Assembly (NCBI GenBank): GCA_018268835.1
Contig: JAFDVU010000069.1
Location: forward strand, 1 to 33,062
Source of the DNA: Acidobacteriota bacterium
GTDB taxonomy: Bacteria; Acidobacteriota; Terriglobia; Bryobacterales; Bryobacteraceae
Reading direction: 5' to 3'
Length of the DNA stretch: 33,062 nucleotides
Translations under genes and position numbers: made by a program
The notes under the pieces: generated by a model
The model's input: only the letters and a program-made list of their open reading frames with translations
Told to the model about the DNA's origin: nothing
Databases searched by the model: none
In this document: positions 9,129-15,462 of the stretch, piece after piece
How positions within the stretch are numbered: position 1 is the stretch's first letter
Layout: each line of letters opens with the position of its first letter

Positions 9129-10175
9129 CTAGGCTTCGAGCGAGGCCAGGTCGATCACGAAGCGGTAGCGCACGTCGCTCTTGAGCACCCGCTCGTAAGC
9201 CTCGTTCACCATCTGAATCGGAATCACCTCGATGTCGCTCGCAATGTTGTGCTGCCCGCAGAAATCGAGCATCTCCTGCGTTTCGCGGATGCCGCCGATG
9301 GTCGAGCCGGCCAGGCTGCGCCGCCCCAGCACCAGCGGGAACGCCCCCACCGCCACCGGATGTTCGGGCAACCCCACCATCACCATGCTGCCGTTCACGT
9401 CGAGCAGGCCCAGGTACTCGTTCCAGTCGATCCCCGCCGACACCGTGTTGATGATCAGGTCGAAGCGTCGCTGGAGTTTGCGAAACGTTTCGGGGTCCGA
9501 CGTGGCATAAAACTCGTCCGCGCCCAGGCGCCTGCCGTCCGCTTGCTTGCGCAGGGAATGGCTCAGCACCGTAGTCTCCGCGCCCATCGCGTGCGCGAGT
9601 TTCACCCCCATGTGGCCCAGCCCGCCGAGCCCCACGATCGCCACCCGCATCCCCTTCCCCGCCCGCCAGTGGCGCAGCGGCGAGTACATCGTGATGCCCG
9701 CGCAGAGCAGCGGCGCGCAGGCGTCCAGCGGCAGGTGCTCCGGCAGGCGCAGCACGTAATTCTCGTCCACCACGATGTTGTCCGAGTAGCCGCCCATCGT
9801 CGGCACGCCCTCGTAGTCGCGCCCGTTGTACGTCCACACGGCGCCCGTGGAGCAATACTGTTCCAACCCCCCGGCGCACTGCGCGCACTTCCGGCAGGAA
9901 TCGACGAAGCAGCCCACCCCAACCTTGTCGCCCGGTTTGAATCGCGTCGCCTTCGCGCCCACAGCGGTCACCACGCCGGCGATCTCGTGTCCCGGCACCA
10001 TGGGGTACATCGAACCGCCCCATTCATCGCGCACCTGGTGGATGTCGCTATGGCAGATGCCGCAGTAGCGGATTCCGATGACTACGTCGTGGTCGCGCGG
10101 CTCACGGCGTTCGAATGAGTGCGCGGCAAGCGGAGCCTTCGCTGCCGCCGCCGCATAACCTTTGCTCTGGATCAC
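9129..10175 (-). CDS. Zinc-dependent NAD(P) alcohol dehydrogenase (YahK/cinnamyl-ADH-like)
   Basis: A 348-residue medium-chain dehydrogenase. The catalytic zinc ligand region CGICHSDIH is at residues 38-46, GHE about 20 residues later, the structural zinc cluster 'DSCRKCAQC...YC' follows, and the Rossmann motif GLGGLGHMG is in the middle. The sequence closely follows the YahK/aldehyde reductase subgroup, which reduces many aldehydes with NADPH. The GTG start at 10175 is chosen because the family begins with a short strand like IQSKGYAA; the frame stays open upstream to 10376 but without family-like sequence. It is divergent from the CIS operon. Confidence 0.92.
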   Translation of the reverse strand: MIQSKGYAAAAAKAPLAAHSFERREPRDHDVVIGIRYCGICHSDIHQVRDEWGGSMYPMVPGHEIAGVVTAVGAKATRFKPGDKVGVGCFVDSCRKCAQCAGGLEQYCSTGAVWTYNGRDYEGVPTMGGYSDNIVVDENYVLRLPEHLPLDACAPLLCAGITMYSPLRHWRAGKGMRVAIVGLGGLGHMGVKLAHAMGAETTVLSHSLRKQADGRRLGADEFYATSDPETFRKLQRRFDLIINTVSAGIDWNEYLGLLDVNGSMVMVGLPEHPVAVGAFPLVLGRRSLAGSTIGGIRETQEMLDFCGQHNIASDIEVIPIQMVNEAYERVLKSDVRYRFVIDLASLEA

Positions 10176-10232
10176 ACCTTCATTATCTCCGAGCCACGCT
10201 GCAATCCCGCGCAGGTCCGCCCTGCCGTTTTG

Positions 10233-10244
10233 TGCAGTCGCGCC
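10233..10244 (+). repeat. Direct repeat copy 1, candidate activator site
   Basis: The 12-mer TGCAGTCGCGCC occurs here and again, identically, at 10314-10325. A looser copy (TGCAATCCCGCG) begins near 10200. Both exact copies lie upstream of a sigma-54-like promoter, where enhancer-binding proteins usually bind. The assignment is tentative because GC-rich repeats can occur by chance. Confidence 0.35.
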
Positions 10245-10313
10245 ATCTTCGCTGAAACACGTACCTTTGCCCGCATCCGGCGCTTCCGCTGCCGCGCCCG
10301 TGCTGAACCGAGT

Positions 10314-10325
10314 TGCAGTCGCGCC
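10314..10325 (+). repeat. Direct repeat copy 2, candidate activator site
   Basis: This is the second exact copy of TGCAGTCGCGCC, 81 bases downstream of the first and about 46 bases upstream of the sigma-54-like element. It may be an upstream activating site for the CIS operon or serve the divergent alcohol dehydrogenase. Nothing else is recognisable in the 10176-10370 spacer. Confidence 0.35.
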
Positions 10326-10370
10326 CCGCCGCATCGCGCGCAACTCCATGAAACGCCGTGCGCCGCCTCG

Positions 10371-10386
10371 TGGCACGCCGGGTGCA
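10371..10386 (+). promoter_or_regulatory. Near-consensus sigma-54 (-24/-12) promoter for the CIS operon
   Basis: TGGCACG at 10371-10377, four bases, then GTGCA at 10382-10386. The sigma-54 consensus is TGGCACG-N4-TTGCA, so only the first T of the -12 element differs and the GG/GC spacing is exact. Transcription would begin near 10397, just before the first CIS gene. A sigma-54-dependent activator gene lies at the other end of the locus. Overlap with possible upstream GTG codons of the first small gene is the main doubt. Confidence 0.5.
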
Positions 10387-10399
10387 TAACAGTGTCCCG

Positions 10400-10627
10400 G
10401 TGCCAGACGTCGGCTCGTTGGTCAGCTTCCGCATTAGCGATGTGTATCTCCCTGACCCGGGAGACGTCCTCGCGCGGCTCACCGAAGCCAACATCGTCGT
10501 CGGGCGCGTGATTGAGTTTTCCGACTGCGGCACCGCGAAGAACGCCTTCGCGGTCGTGGAACTGCGTGAGGGTCAGACCGTGATCGTAGCCGTGGAGAAG
10601 TTGGTAGGCGCGAAAGAACAGCCATGA
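10400..10627 (+). CDS. Small protein of unknown function, first gene of the CIS operon
   Basis: About 75 residues, beginning MPDVGSLVSFRISDVYLPDP if the GTG at 10400 is used. The frame is open further up, with GTGs at 10358, 10370 and 10382, and a TTG at 10418 is also possible; none has a good ribosome-binding site. GTG 10400 is preferred because it lies just downstream of the predicted sigma-54 start point. The sequence looks beta-rich (VVGRVIEFSD, AFAVVELREGQTVIVAVEKLVG), compatible with a small barrel. No family is recognised. It overlaps the next gene by ATGA, so it is translationally coupled to the tail-terminator-like gene and is probably a CIS component or assembly factor. Confidence 0.6.
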   Translation: MPDVGSLVSFRISDVYLPDPGDVLARLTEANIVVGRVIEFSDCGTAKNAFAVVELREGQTVIVAVEKLVGAKEQP

Positions 10628-11667
10628 GGGTGCTGCTGGACTCCATGAACAACCCGGCCGCGTGGTCTGCGTTCCAGTCCGACGGACAGGCCGCGTCCGG
10701 CGAGATCGCCGTCGCCGCCGACACCGCCGAATACGAACTCCAGGACGACCGTACCAGCCTGCGCTTCACCGTGAGCTCCGCCGCCAGGGGACACCGCATC
10801 CGCCGCACCCTCGCCGCCGCGCAGGACCTGAGCGCTCTCCCCGAACTCCGCTTCTGGATTCACGCCAACCGCTCCACCGCCGCCCCGCGCGCCGGCTTCT
10901 TTCTCCAGCTTGGCCTCGGCAGCGCCGCCGTCCCCGTCGGCAGCGCCGGAAATACCTGGGCGCGCAGCGTTCCCGTGACCCAGGTCAACTCCTGGGAACT
11001 GATCTCCGTCAGTCTCGACGATCTTCCCGCCGCCGTGCGCAGCGCCCTCACCGTAATCGAATTCCAGTGCGACCCCTCCAGCCCGGAAGCGATTTTCAAC
11101 CTCGATTCGATCGTCGCCGTCCGTGAAGAGCTGATGACCGACATCGAGACTGCGCTTGCCGCCGCGCTTCATGAAAAGGTTCTCGCGCCGAGCGACGTGA
11201 AGGTTCCGGCCGTGATCCACAACCCCGACGGACCCGCGCCCGCCGCGCCCCAGATCCGCATCTACCTCATCGAAATGCGTGTGGACGAAAGCCGCAATAC
11301 GCAATTCACGCGGCGCGATTTCGCCGGCCGCGGATTCCGTCTCGAACTGCCGCCCACCGGCTATTCGCTCATCTACGAACTCGAAGGCATCGCCGCGGAA
11401 CCCCAAACCCGCAGCCGGATCTTCGATTTTCTGCTGACCACGTTCGCGCCGCGCAACACGCTCGAAGTCAACGCCGTGGCGCTGCCCGTCGAATGGCAGC
11501 CGCGCCGGTCCTGGCGCGTGCTCATGGCCCTGCCCGAACGCTTCCGCCTGCGCTTTCTGATTCGCGCGTGGCGCTCGCCCGGCGCCACCGCGCCCGTCGC
11601 GCTGCCGTTCGGCCAGGTCAATCTCACGGTGGACCGCCAGGAAGCGGCAATCAGCCAGGAGGCATAG
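10624..11667 (+). CDS. Putative CIS tail terminator (DUF4255/Pvc16-like) with N-terminal beta-sandwich fusion
   Basis: A 347-residue protein. The C-terminal part, from about residue 170, begins with 'DIETALAAALHEKV' and continues with a strand pattern 'PQIRIYLIEMRVDE...RNTQF' and 'LPPTGYSLIYELEGIA', matching the layout of the DUF4255/Pvc16 N-terminal domain that caps the tail end in Afp/PVC particles. The N-terminal 165 residues look like an unrelated jelly-roll ('LRFWIHANRSTAAPRAGFFLQLGL', split here only by eye), a carbohydrate-binding-module-like sandwich. Standalone DUF4255 proteins lack this extension. It lies just before the sheath genes. The terminator assignment rests on pattern and position and is moderately sure. 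Confidence 0.6.
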   Translation: MRVLLDSMNNPAAWSAFQSDGQAASGEIAVAADTAEYELQDDRTSLRFTVSSAARGHRIRRTLAAAQDLSALPELRFWIHANRSTAAPRAGFFLQLGLGSAAVPVGSAGNTWARSVPVTQVNSWELISVSLDDLPAAVRSALTVIEFQCDPSSPEAIFNLDSIVAVREELMTDIETALAAALHEKVLAPSDVKVPAVIHNPDGPAPAAPQIRIYLIEMRVDESRNTQFTRRDFAGRGFRLELPPTGYSLIYELEGIAAEPQTRSRIFDFLLTTFAPRNTLEVNAVALPVEWQPRRSWRVLMALPERFRLRFLIRAWRSPGATAPVALPFGQVNLTVDRQEAAISQEA

Positions 11668-11674
11668 GGTCCAG

Positions 11675-11923
11675 ATGCGACAACGAATCCTCAACAATCG
11701 CGCGCAGCCGGTGGAGTTGCACCTCGCCTGCGGCGTGACCGTCATCGCCCCGTTCGGCGAAGCGGAAGTGGATGTGGACGACGCCGGCGAGCGGCACCTC
11801 GAACACATGGCGGCGGAGCACCGCATCGCCATCCTGCCCGCGTCGAAGCCGGGCGCCGTCTCCAGCGAGGCGCCGCCCAAGGGTCCCCCGAAAAAACATC
11901 TCAAGAAAAGAACAAAGCGATAG
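11675..11923 (+). CDS. Small hypothetical CIS-operon protein with basic tail
   Basis: An 82-residue protein between the terminator-like gene and the sheath gene. Residues 1-50 look like a small beta-domain ('PVELHLACGVTVIAPFGEAEVDVDD'), and the C-terminus is Pro/Lys/Arg-rich (PPKKHLKKRTKR), strongly basic and probably disordered. No family is recognised. Tight spacing (7 bases after the previous stop, 18 before the sheath start) places it in the same operon. It could be a structural accessory or a chaperone-like factor; this is not determined. Confidence 0.65.
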   Translation: MRQRILNNRAQPVELHLACGVTVIAPFGEAEVDVDDAGERHLEHMAAEHRIAILPASKPGAVSSEAPPKGPPKKHLKKRTKR

Positions 11924-11941
11924 AAGGAGCGCAATCGAAAC

Positions 11942-14008
11942 ATGGCCAACTTAATCGGACTGAATGTCATTGAGGTAGACGGCGCGGGATCGCCGGCCAT
12001 TGTGGGCGCCGCGGTTTCCGTGGGCGCCTTCAACATCCTCACCAGCCGCGGCGTGAGCAATCGCGCCACTCGCGTCACCAGCCTCACCCAATTCACGGAC
12101 CGCTTCGGCGGCTTCTTCGCCGGCGGGTTCGGCGCCTACCTGGTGAAGGGCTTCTTCGATAACGGCGGGCAGACCGCCTACATCAGCCGCTCGGTGGCTG
12201 CCAACGCCGCGAGCGCCTCCATCACGCTCAACGACGGCGGCGCCCGCGCCACGCTGCAACTCGACGCCGGCTATCGCGGCTCCAAGGATCCCGGCACGTG
12301 GGGCAACGCTCTCGCCGTTTCCACCGCCGCCAACAACGGCGTCGCTGGGCAGGTGCTTGAGGTCGCCAAGGCCACGCTCGCCGGAACCGATATCGCCGAG
12401 CCGGTCGATATGAGCGCCTTCCCCAAGCTCTCCGTGAAGGTGAACGCCGATGCCGCCGCCACCGACATCACCTTCCAGGCCTCCGACTTCGCCAACGCCG
12501 CGCAGGCCACCCGCGCCGAGATCCGCGACGCCGTCAACCGCCGCACCACCAAACTCGTCGCCTCCATCTCCGGCAATCACCTCGTCCTCACCGCGCGCGG
12601 CGACGGCCGCACCAGCCTGCAGGTCACCGCCGCCAACGCCACCCTCGGATTTGCCGCCGGCGCGCAGCCCACCGCGGGCACGCTGGCCGCGGTCACCGGC
12701 ACCGGCACCCAACTCGCGGACGTGGGCGACCTGACCCCCGGCGACGCCGTGCAGATCGCGGACGGCGCCAAAACCGCCGTCGCCAAACTGGTCCGCACCA
12801 ACCCCGACACCGGCCTCGTTGAATGGTCGCCCGCCGTGGCCAACATCAACACGTTCAACGCCGCCAACCTCACCGTAACCGCGCTGCGCTTCGATCTCAC
12901 CGTTTACCAGGGCTTCGCCGATCCGCCCACCGTGGCCGAGACGTGGACCGGCCTCTCCATGGAGTCCGACGTCCCACACTCCGCGGTGAAGATGCTCAAC
13001 GACGCCGCGCTCGGATCCCGCTTCCTCTTCGCCACCGATCTGCACAGCGCCGGCGGCACGGGCGCCAATCTGCCCGCGGCCATCGCACTCACCCGCCTCG
13101 CCGGCGGCAAGGACGGCGTACCCACCTCCGCCGACTTCATCGGCGATTCCGCGAAGAAGAGCGGCTTCTACGCCTTCGATGCCGTCGACGTGCAACTCGT
13201 CACCTGCGAACGCACCGATCCCGAAATCGCTGACGCCGGCATCGCCTACTGCCAGAATCGCGGCGACTGCATGTACATCGGCGCGGTACCCGAAGGCAGC
13301 GTCGGCGCCGGCACCGCCGCGGCATACGGCCAGAAGCGGCAGAGCCGCAAATCCTACGGCGCCCTCTACGGACCGTGGATCAAAATCTTCGATCCCATCG
13401 GCAGCGGCACCGTGCCCGCGCGATTCGTTCCGCCCACCGGGCACATCATGGGTGTCTTCGCGCGCACCGAAGCCACCCGCGGCATCTGGAAAGCCCCCGC
13501 CGGCGATGGCGCCAACATCCTCGGCGCGCTCGATGTCGAATACCAGCTCTCCGCCGTCGACCACACCGCGCTCGTCAAGGAAGCCGGCGTCAACGGCATC
13601 CGCGCCGTGGCCGGAGCCGGCATCGTGATCGATGCCTCGCGCACCCTCTCCACCGACACCCGCTGGCTCTACGTCAACGTCCGCCTCCTCTTCAACTACG
13701 TCAAGAGCAGCCTCAAAAGCGGCCTGCGCTGGGTCCGTCAGGAGCCCAACAAAGACACCCTCTGGGACGCGATCAAGTACTCCTCGGTCACGCCGTTCCT
13801 CACCGGCCTGTGGCGTCAGGGCGCGTTCGGCACCGGCAAGCCCGCCGACGTCTTCACCGTCATCTGCGACGCCTCGAACAATCCGCCCGATCAGGTCGAG
13901 CAGGGCAACCTCACCGTCGAAGTCTACTTCTATCCCAGCCGCCCGGCTGAAACCATCGTCATCATCGTCGGCCAGCAGCCCAGCGGGGCCTCGGCCAGTG
14001 AAGCGTAA
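11942..14008 (+). CDS. Contractile tail sheath protein
   Basis: A 688-residue phage-tail-sheath-family protein. The N-terminus 'SPAIVGAAVSVGAFNILTSRG' and 'FTDRFGGFFAGGFGAYLVKGFFDNGG' (to about residue 77) is the classical sheath opening. A variable inserted domain occupies about residues 85-330. The conserved C-terminal region contains 'YGPWIKIFDP' (about residue 475), 'PPTGHIMGVFARTEATRGIWKAPAG' and 'RWLYVNVRLLFNYVKSSLK', ending in the strand 'VEVYFYPSRPAETIVIIV' that interlocks sheath subunits. Only one sheath gene is present, whereas Afp/PVC loci carry two or three. It forms the contracting outer cylinder. An AAGGAG site precedes ATG 11942. Confidence 0.95.
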   Translation: MANLIGLNVIEVDGAGSPAIVGAAVSVGAFNILTSRGVSNRATRVTSLTQFTDRFGGFFAGGFGAYLVKGFFDNGGQTAYISRSVAANAASASITLNDGGARATLQLDAGYRGSKDPGTWGNALAVSTAANNGVAGQVLEVAKATLAGTDIAEPVDMSAFPKLSVKVNADAAATDITFQASDFANAAQATRAEIRDAVNRRTTKLVASISGNHLVLTARGDGRTSLQVTAANATLGFAAGAQPTAGTLAAVTGTGTQLADVGDLTPGDAVQIADGAKTAVAKLVRTNPDTGLVEWSPAVANINTFNAANLTVTALRFDLTVYQGFADPPTVAETWTGLSMESDVPHSAVKMLNDAALGSRFLFATDLHSAGGTGANLPAAIALTRLAGGKDGVPTSADFIGDSAKKSGFYAFDAVDVQLVTCERTDPEIADAGIAYCQNRGDCMYIGAVPEGSVGAGTAAAYGQKRQSRKSYGALYGPWIKIFDPIGSGTVPARFVPPTGHIMGVFARTEATRGIWKAPAGDGANILGALDVEYQLSAVDHTALVKEAGVNGIRAVAGAGIVIDASRTLSTDTRWLYVNVRLLFNYVKSSLKSGLRWVRQEPNKDTLWDAIKYSSVTPFLTGLWRQGAFGTGKPADVFTVICDASNNPPDQVEQGNLTVEVYFYPSRPAETIVIIVGQQPSGASASEA

Positions 14009-14026
14009 ACACGCAAGGAGAACCGC

Positions 14027-14497
14027 ATGCCCAAAGTAGGCGACATCTACGAATCGTACCGGACCAACGAATTCATCCTCACCATCGACGGCGTACCCAG
14101 CCCCGGAGTCAGCAAGATCTCCGGCTTGAGCGAAGGCGAAGTCGATACCGTCGAGCAGCCCGAAGGCGGCCGCAATCACACCCACAAGATCGCCGGCACC
14201 GTGATGAAGTTCGAGCCCCTGACCATCGAGCGCTACGTCGACGGCAGCCCCGAAGACAAACGCTTCCAGGATTGGTTCAAGGCCACGTTCGACCTCAACA
14301 ATCCCCAGCCCGGCGGCAGCGGCGTCCGCAAAAACGGCATGATCACCAAGCTCCACAACGGCCAGCCCGTGATCAAGTTCGCCTTCCTCCAGGCCTGGAT
14401 CAAGTCCAGCAAGTTCACCGACCTCGAGGCCGGCAGCAACAACCTGATGAAGCAGACCATCGTGCTCGAACACGAAGGTCTGGAGCGCGTCGAGTAG
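14027..14497 (+). CDS. Tail tube protein (gp19/Hcp-like)
   Basis: A 156-residue protein of normal length for the T4 gp19/phage tail tube family. Visible hallmarks are 'NEFILTIDGVPSPGVSKISGLS', 'HKIAGTVMKFEPLTIERYVDGS', 'DWFKATFDLN' and the closing strand 'KQTIVLEHEGLERVE'. It polymerises into the inner tube expelled on sheath contraction and would carry lumenal cargo. It lies directly after the sheath gene, as in nearly all contractile systems, and only one tube paralogue is present. The ATG 14027 has AAGGAG 6 bases upstream. Confidence 0.95.
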   Translation: MPKVGDIYESYRTNEFILTIDGVPSPGVSKISGLSEGEVDTVEQPEGGRNHTHKIAGTVMKFEPLTIERYVDGSPEDKRFQDWFKATFDLNNPQPGGSGVRKNGMITKLHNGQPVIKFAFLQAWIKSSKFTDLEAGSNNLMKQTIVLEHEGLERVE

Positions 14498-14515
14498 CAA
14501 CCGAAGAGAATCGTC

Positions 14516-15292
14516 ATGAGTGAAACCATCCGCAACCGCGAATTTACCGTGAGCCTGCCCATCGGCCTCACCGATCCGCAGGGCAATCACCAGCGCGACG
14601 TCGTGCTGCGCAAAATGACCGGCCGCGAGGAAGCCATCCTCGCCGACCGCCGCTATCAGAAGAACGGCGGACGCCTCGTCACGGAGCTGCTCCATAGCTG
14701 CATCGTGCGCGTCGGCGATCAGCCGAAGAACGGCGCCTCCACTGTCTCCTCCATGTACTCGGTGGACCGCAACTACCTGCTGCTGAAACTGCGCAGCATC
14801 ACGTTCGGACCCGAGTTGAATACCACGTACTCCTGCCCGTCCTGCAATGAGACCGTACGGCTCGTCGAGAACCTCGACGACCTGCCCGTGCGCACACTCG
14901 GCGACGACGAGACCGCCGACGAAATCCGCGTCGAACTACAGGATGGCTTCGTCGATCGCGACGGCGACGTCCACACCGCGCTCACCCTGCGCCTGCCCAC
15001 CGGCGCCGACGAGGAGGCCGTGGCCCCGCAGATGCGGCAGAATCCATCCGAGGGAAAGAACGCGCTGCTCTCGCGCTGCATGAAGAGCCTGGGCAGCATG
15101 CCGCGGCACCGCATGGAGGCGCTCGGACCGCACATCATGTCCGAACTCACTCTCGCCGATCGCCGCCTGGTCGACAAGGCCCTCAATCAGGCCGCGCCCG
15201 GCGTCAACCTCGTGCGCAAGATCGAGTGCGCCTCCTGCGGCCACGTTTTCTCGGCCAGTCTGGACCTGTCCCATTTTTTAGCAATGGAGTAA
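14516..15292 (+). CDS. T4-baseplate-like/tail assembly protein, zero-frame product, with zinc-binding Cys pairs
   Basis: A 258-residue protein resembling the T4 base plate protein family (PF12322-like): 'NREFTVSLPIGLTDPQGN', 'RKMTGREEAILADRR' and 'DRNYLLLKLRSITFG'. Proteins of this type sit in the tail-assembly-chaperone position between tube and tape measure. Two Cys pairs, CPSC (107-110) and CASC (238-241), probably bind one zinc. The last codons before the stop are CAT TTT TTA GCA ATG GAG, containing the heptamer T TTT TTA, a canonical -1 slip site. A -1 shift would add 59 residues from the overlapping frame, giving a 314-residue product (see the next two entries). The layout matches lambda G/GT. 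Confidence 0.85.
   Translation: MSETIRNREFTVSLPIGLTDPQGNHQRDVVLRKMTGREEAILADRRYQKNGGRLVTELLHSCIVRVGDQPKNGASTVSSMYSVDRNYLLLKLRSITFGPELNTTYSCPSCNETVRLVENLDDLPVRTLGDDETADEIRVELQDGFVDRDGDVHTALTLRLPTGADEEAVAPQMRQNPSEGKNALLSRCMKSLGSMPRHRMEALGPHIMSELTLADRRLVDKALNQAAPGVNLVRKIECASCGHVFSASLDLSHFLAME
15274..15280 (+). promoter_or_regulatory. Candidate -1 programmed ribosomal frameshift site (T TTT TTA)
   Basis: The heptamer TTTTTTA is in exact X XXY YYZ register with the upstream gene (CAT TTT TTA). It is the same heptamer as the HIV-1 gag-pol slip site. Six consecutive T residues and a TTA codon are rare in this very GC-rich region. The zero-frame stop follows only four codons later (15290-15292). A small hairpin (CAGG, AAGG loop, CCTG; 15295-15306) lies downstream but is weak, so the stimulatory element is not clear. 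Confidence 0.75.
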
Positions 15293-15459
15293 GTCAGGAA
15301 GGCCTGCGCCGCGAGGTTTTCTTTCTGGCTTACCACCTGCACTGGTCGTGGACCGAAATCATGGAGATGGATAGTAGCGAGCGGCAGGCGTATGTCGAAA
15401 TGCTGGTCGAACAGATCGAGCGCGAAAACGCCCGTATCGAAGAGGCCCGGAGACGGTAG
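15280..15459 (+). CDS. -1 frame extension (DUF6760-like), expressed by frameshift
   Basis: 59 residues (SNGVSQEGLRREVFFLAYHL and on) read in the -1 frame after the slip site. The core 'LRREVFFLAYHLHWSWTEIMEMDSSERQAYVEML' (34 residues, split here by eye as LRREVFFLAYHL and HWSWTEIMEM) resembles the small DUF6760 proteins found next to tail genes in CIS loci. Its conserved region begins immediately after the slip site, and there is no ATG, GTG or TTG in this frame between a poorly placed GTG at 15226 and ATG 15361, which is inside the domain. Expression as a fusion is therefore the best model. Independent translation from GTG 15226 (77 residues, no ribosome-binding site) is the alternative. Confidence 0.75.
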   Translation, partial: SNGVSQEGLRREVFFLAYHLHWSWTEIMEMDSSERQAYVEMLVEQIERENARIEEARRR

Positions 15460-15462
15460 CTC

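Noticed and set aside
11951..14695. Long minus-strand open frame antisense to sheath and tube
   Set aside because: The opposite strand encodes unmistakable sheath and tube proteins; the antisense product is Gly/Ala/Asp/Val-rich without family motifs, as expected from the complement of GC3-rich codons.
15295..15306. Downstream hairpin as a strong frameshift stimulator
   Set aside because: Only four base pairs with a four-base loop; too weak to claim. The frameshift proposal rests on the heptamer and frame layout.
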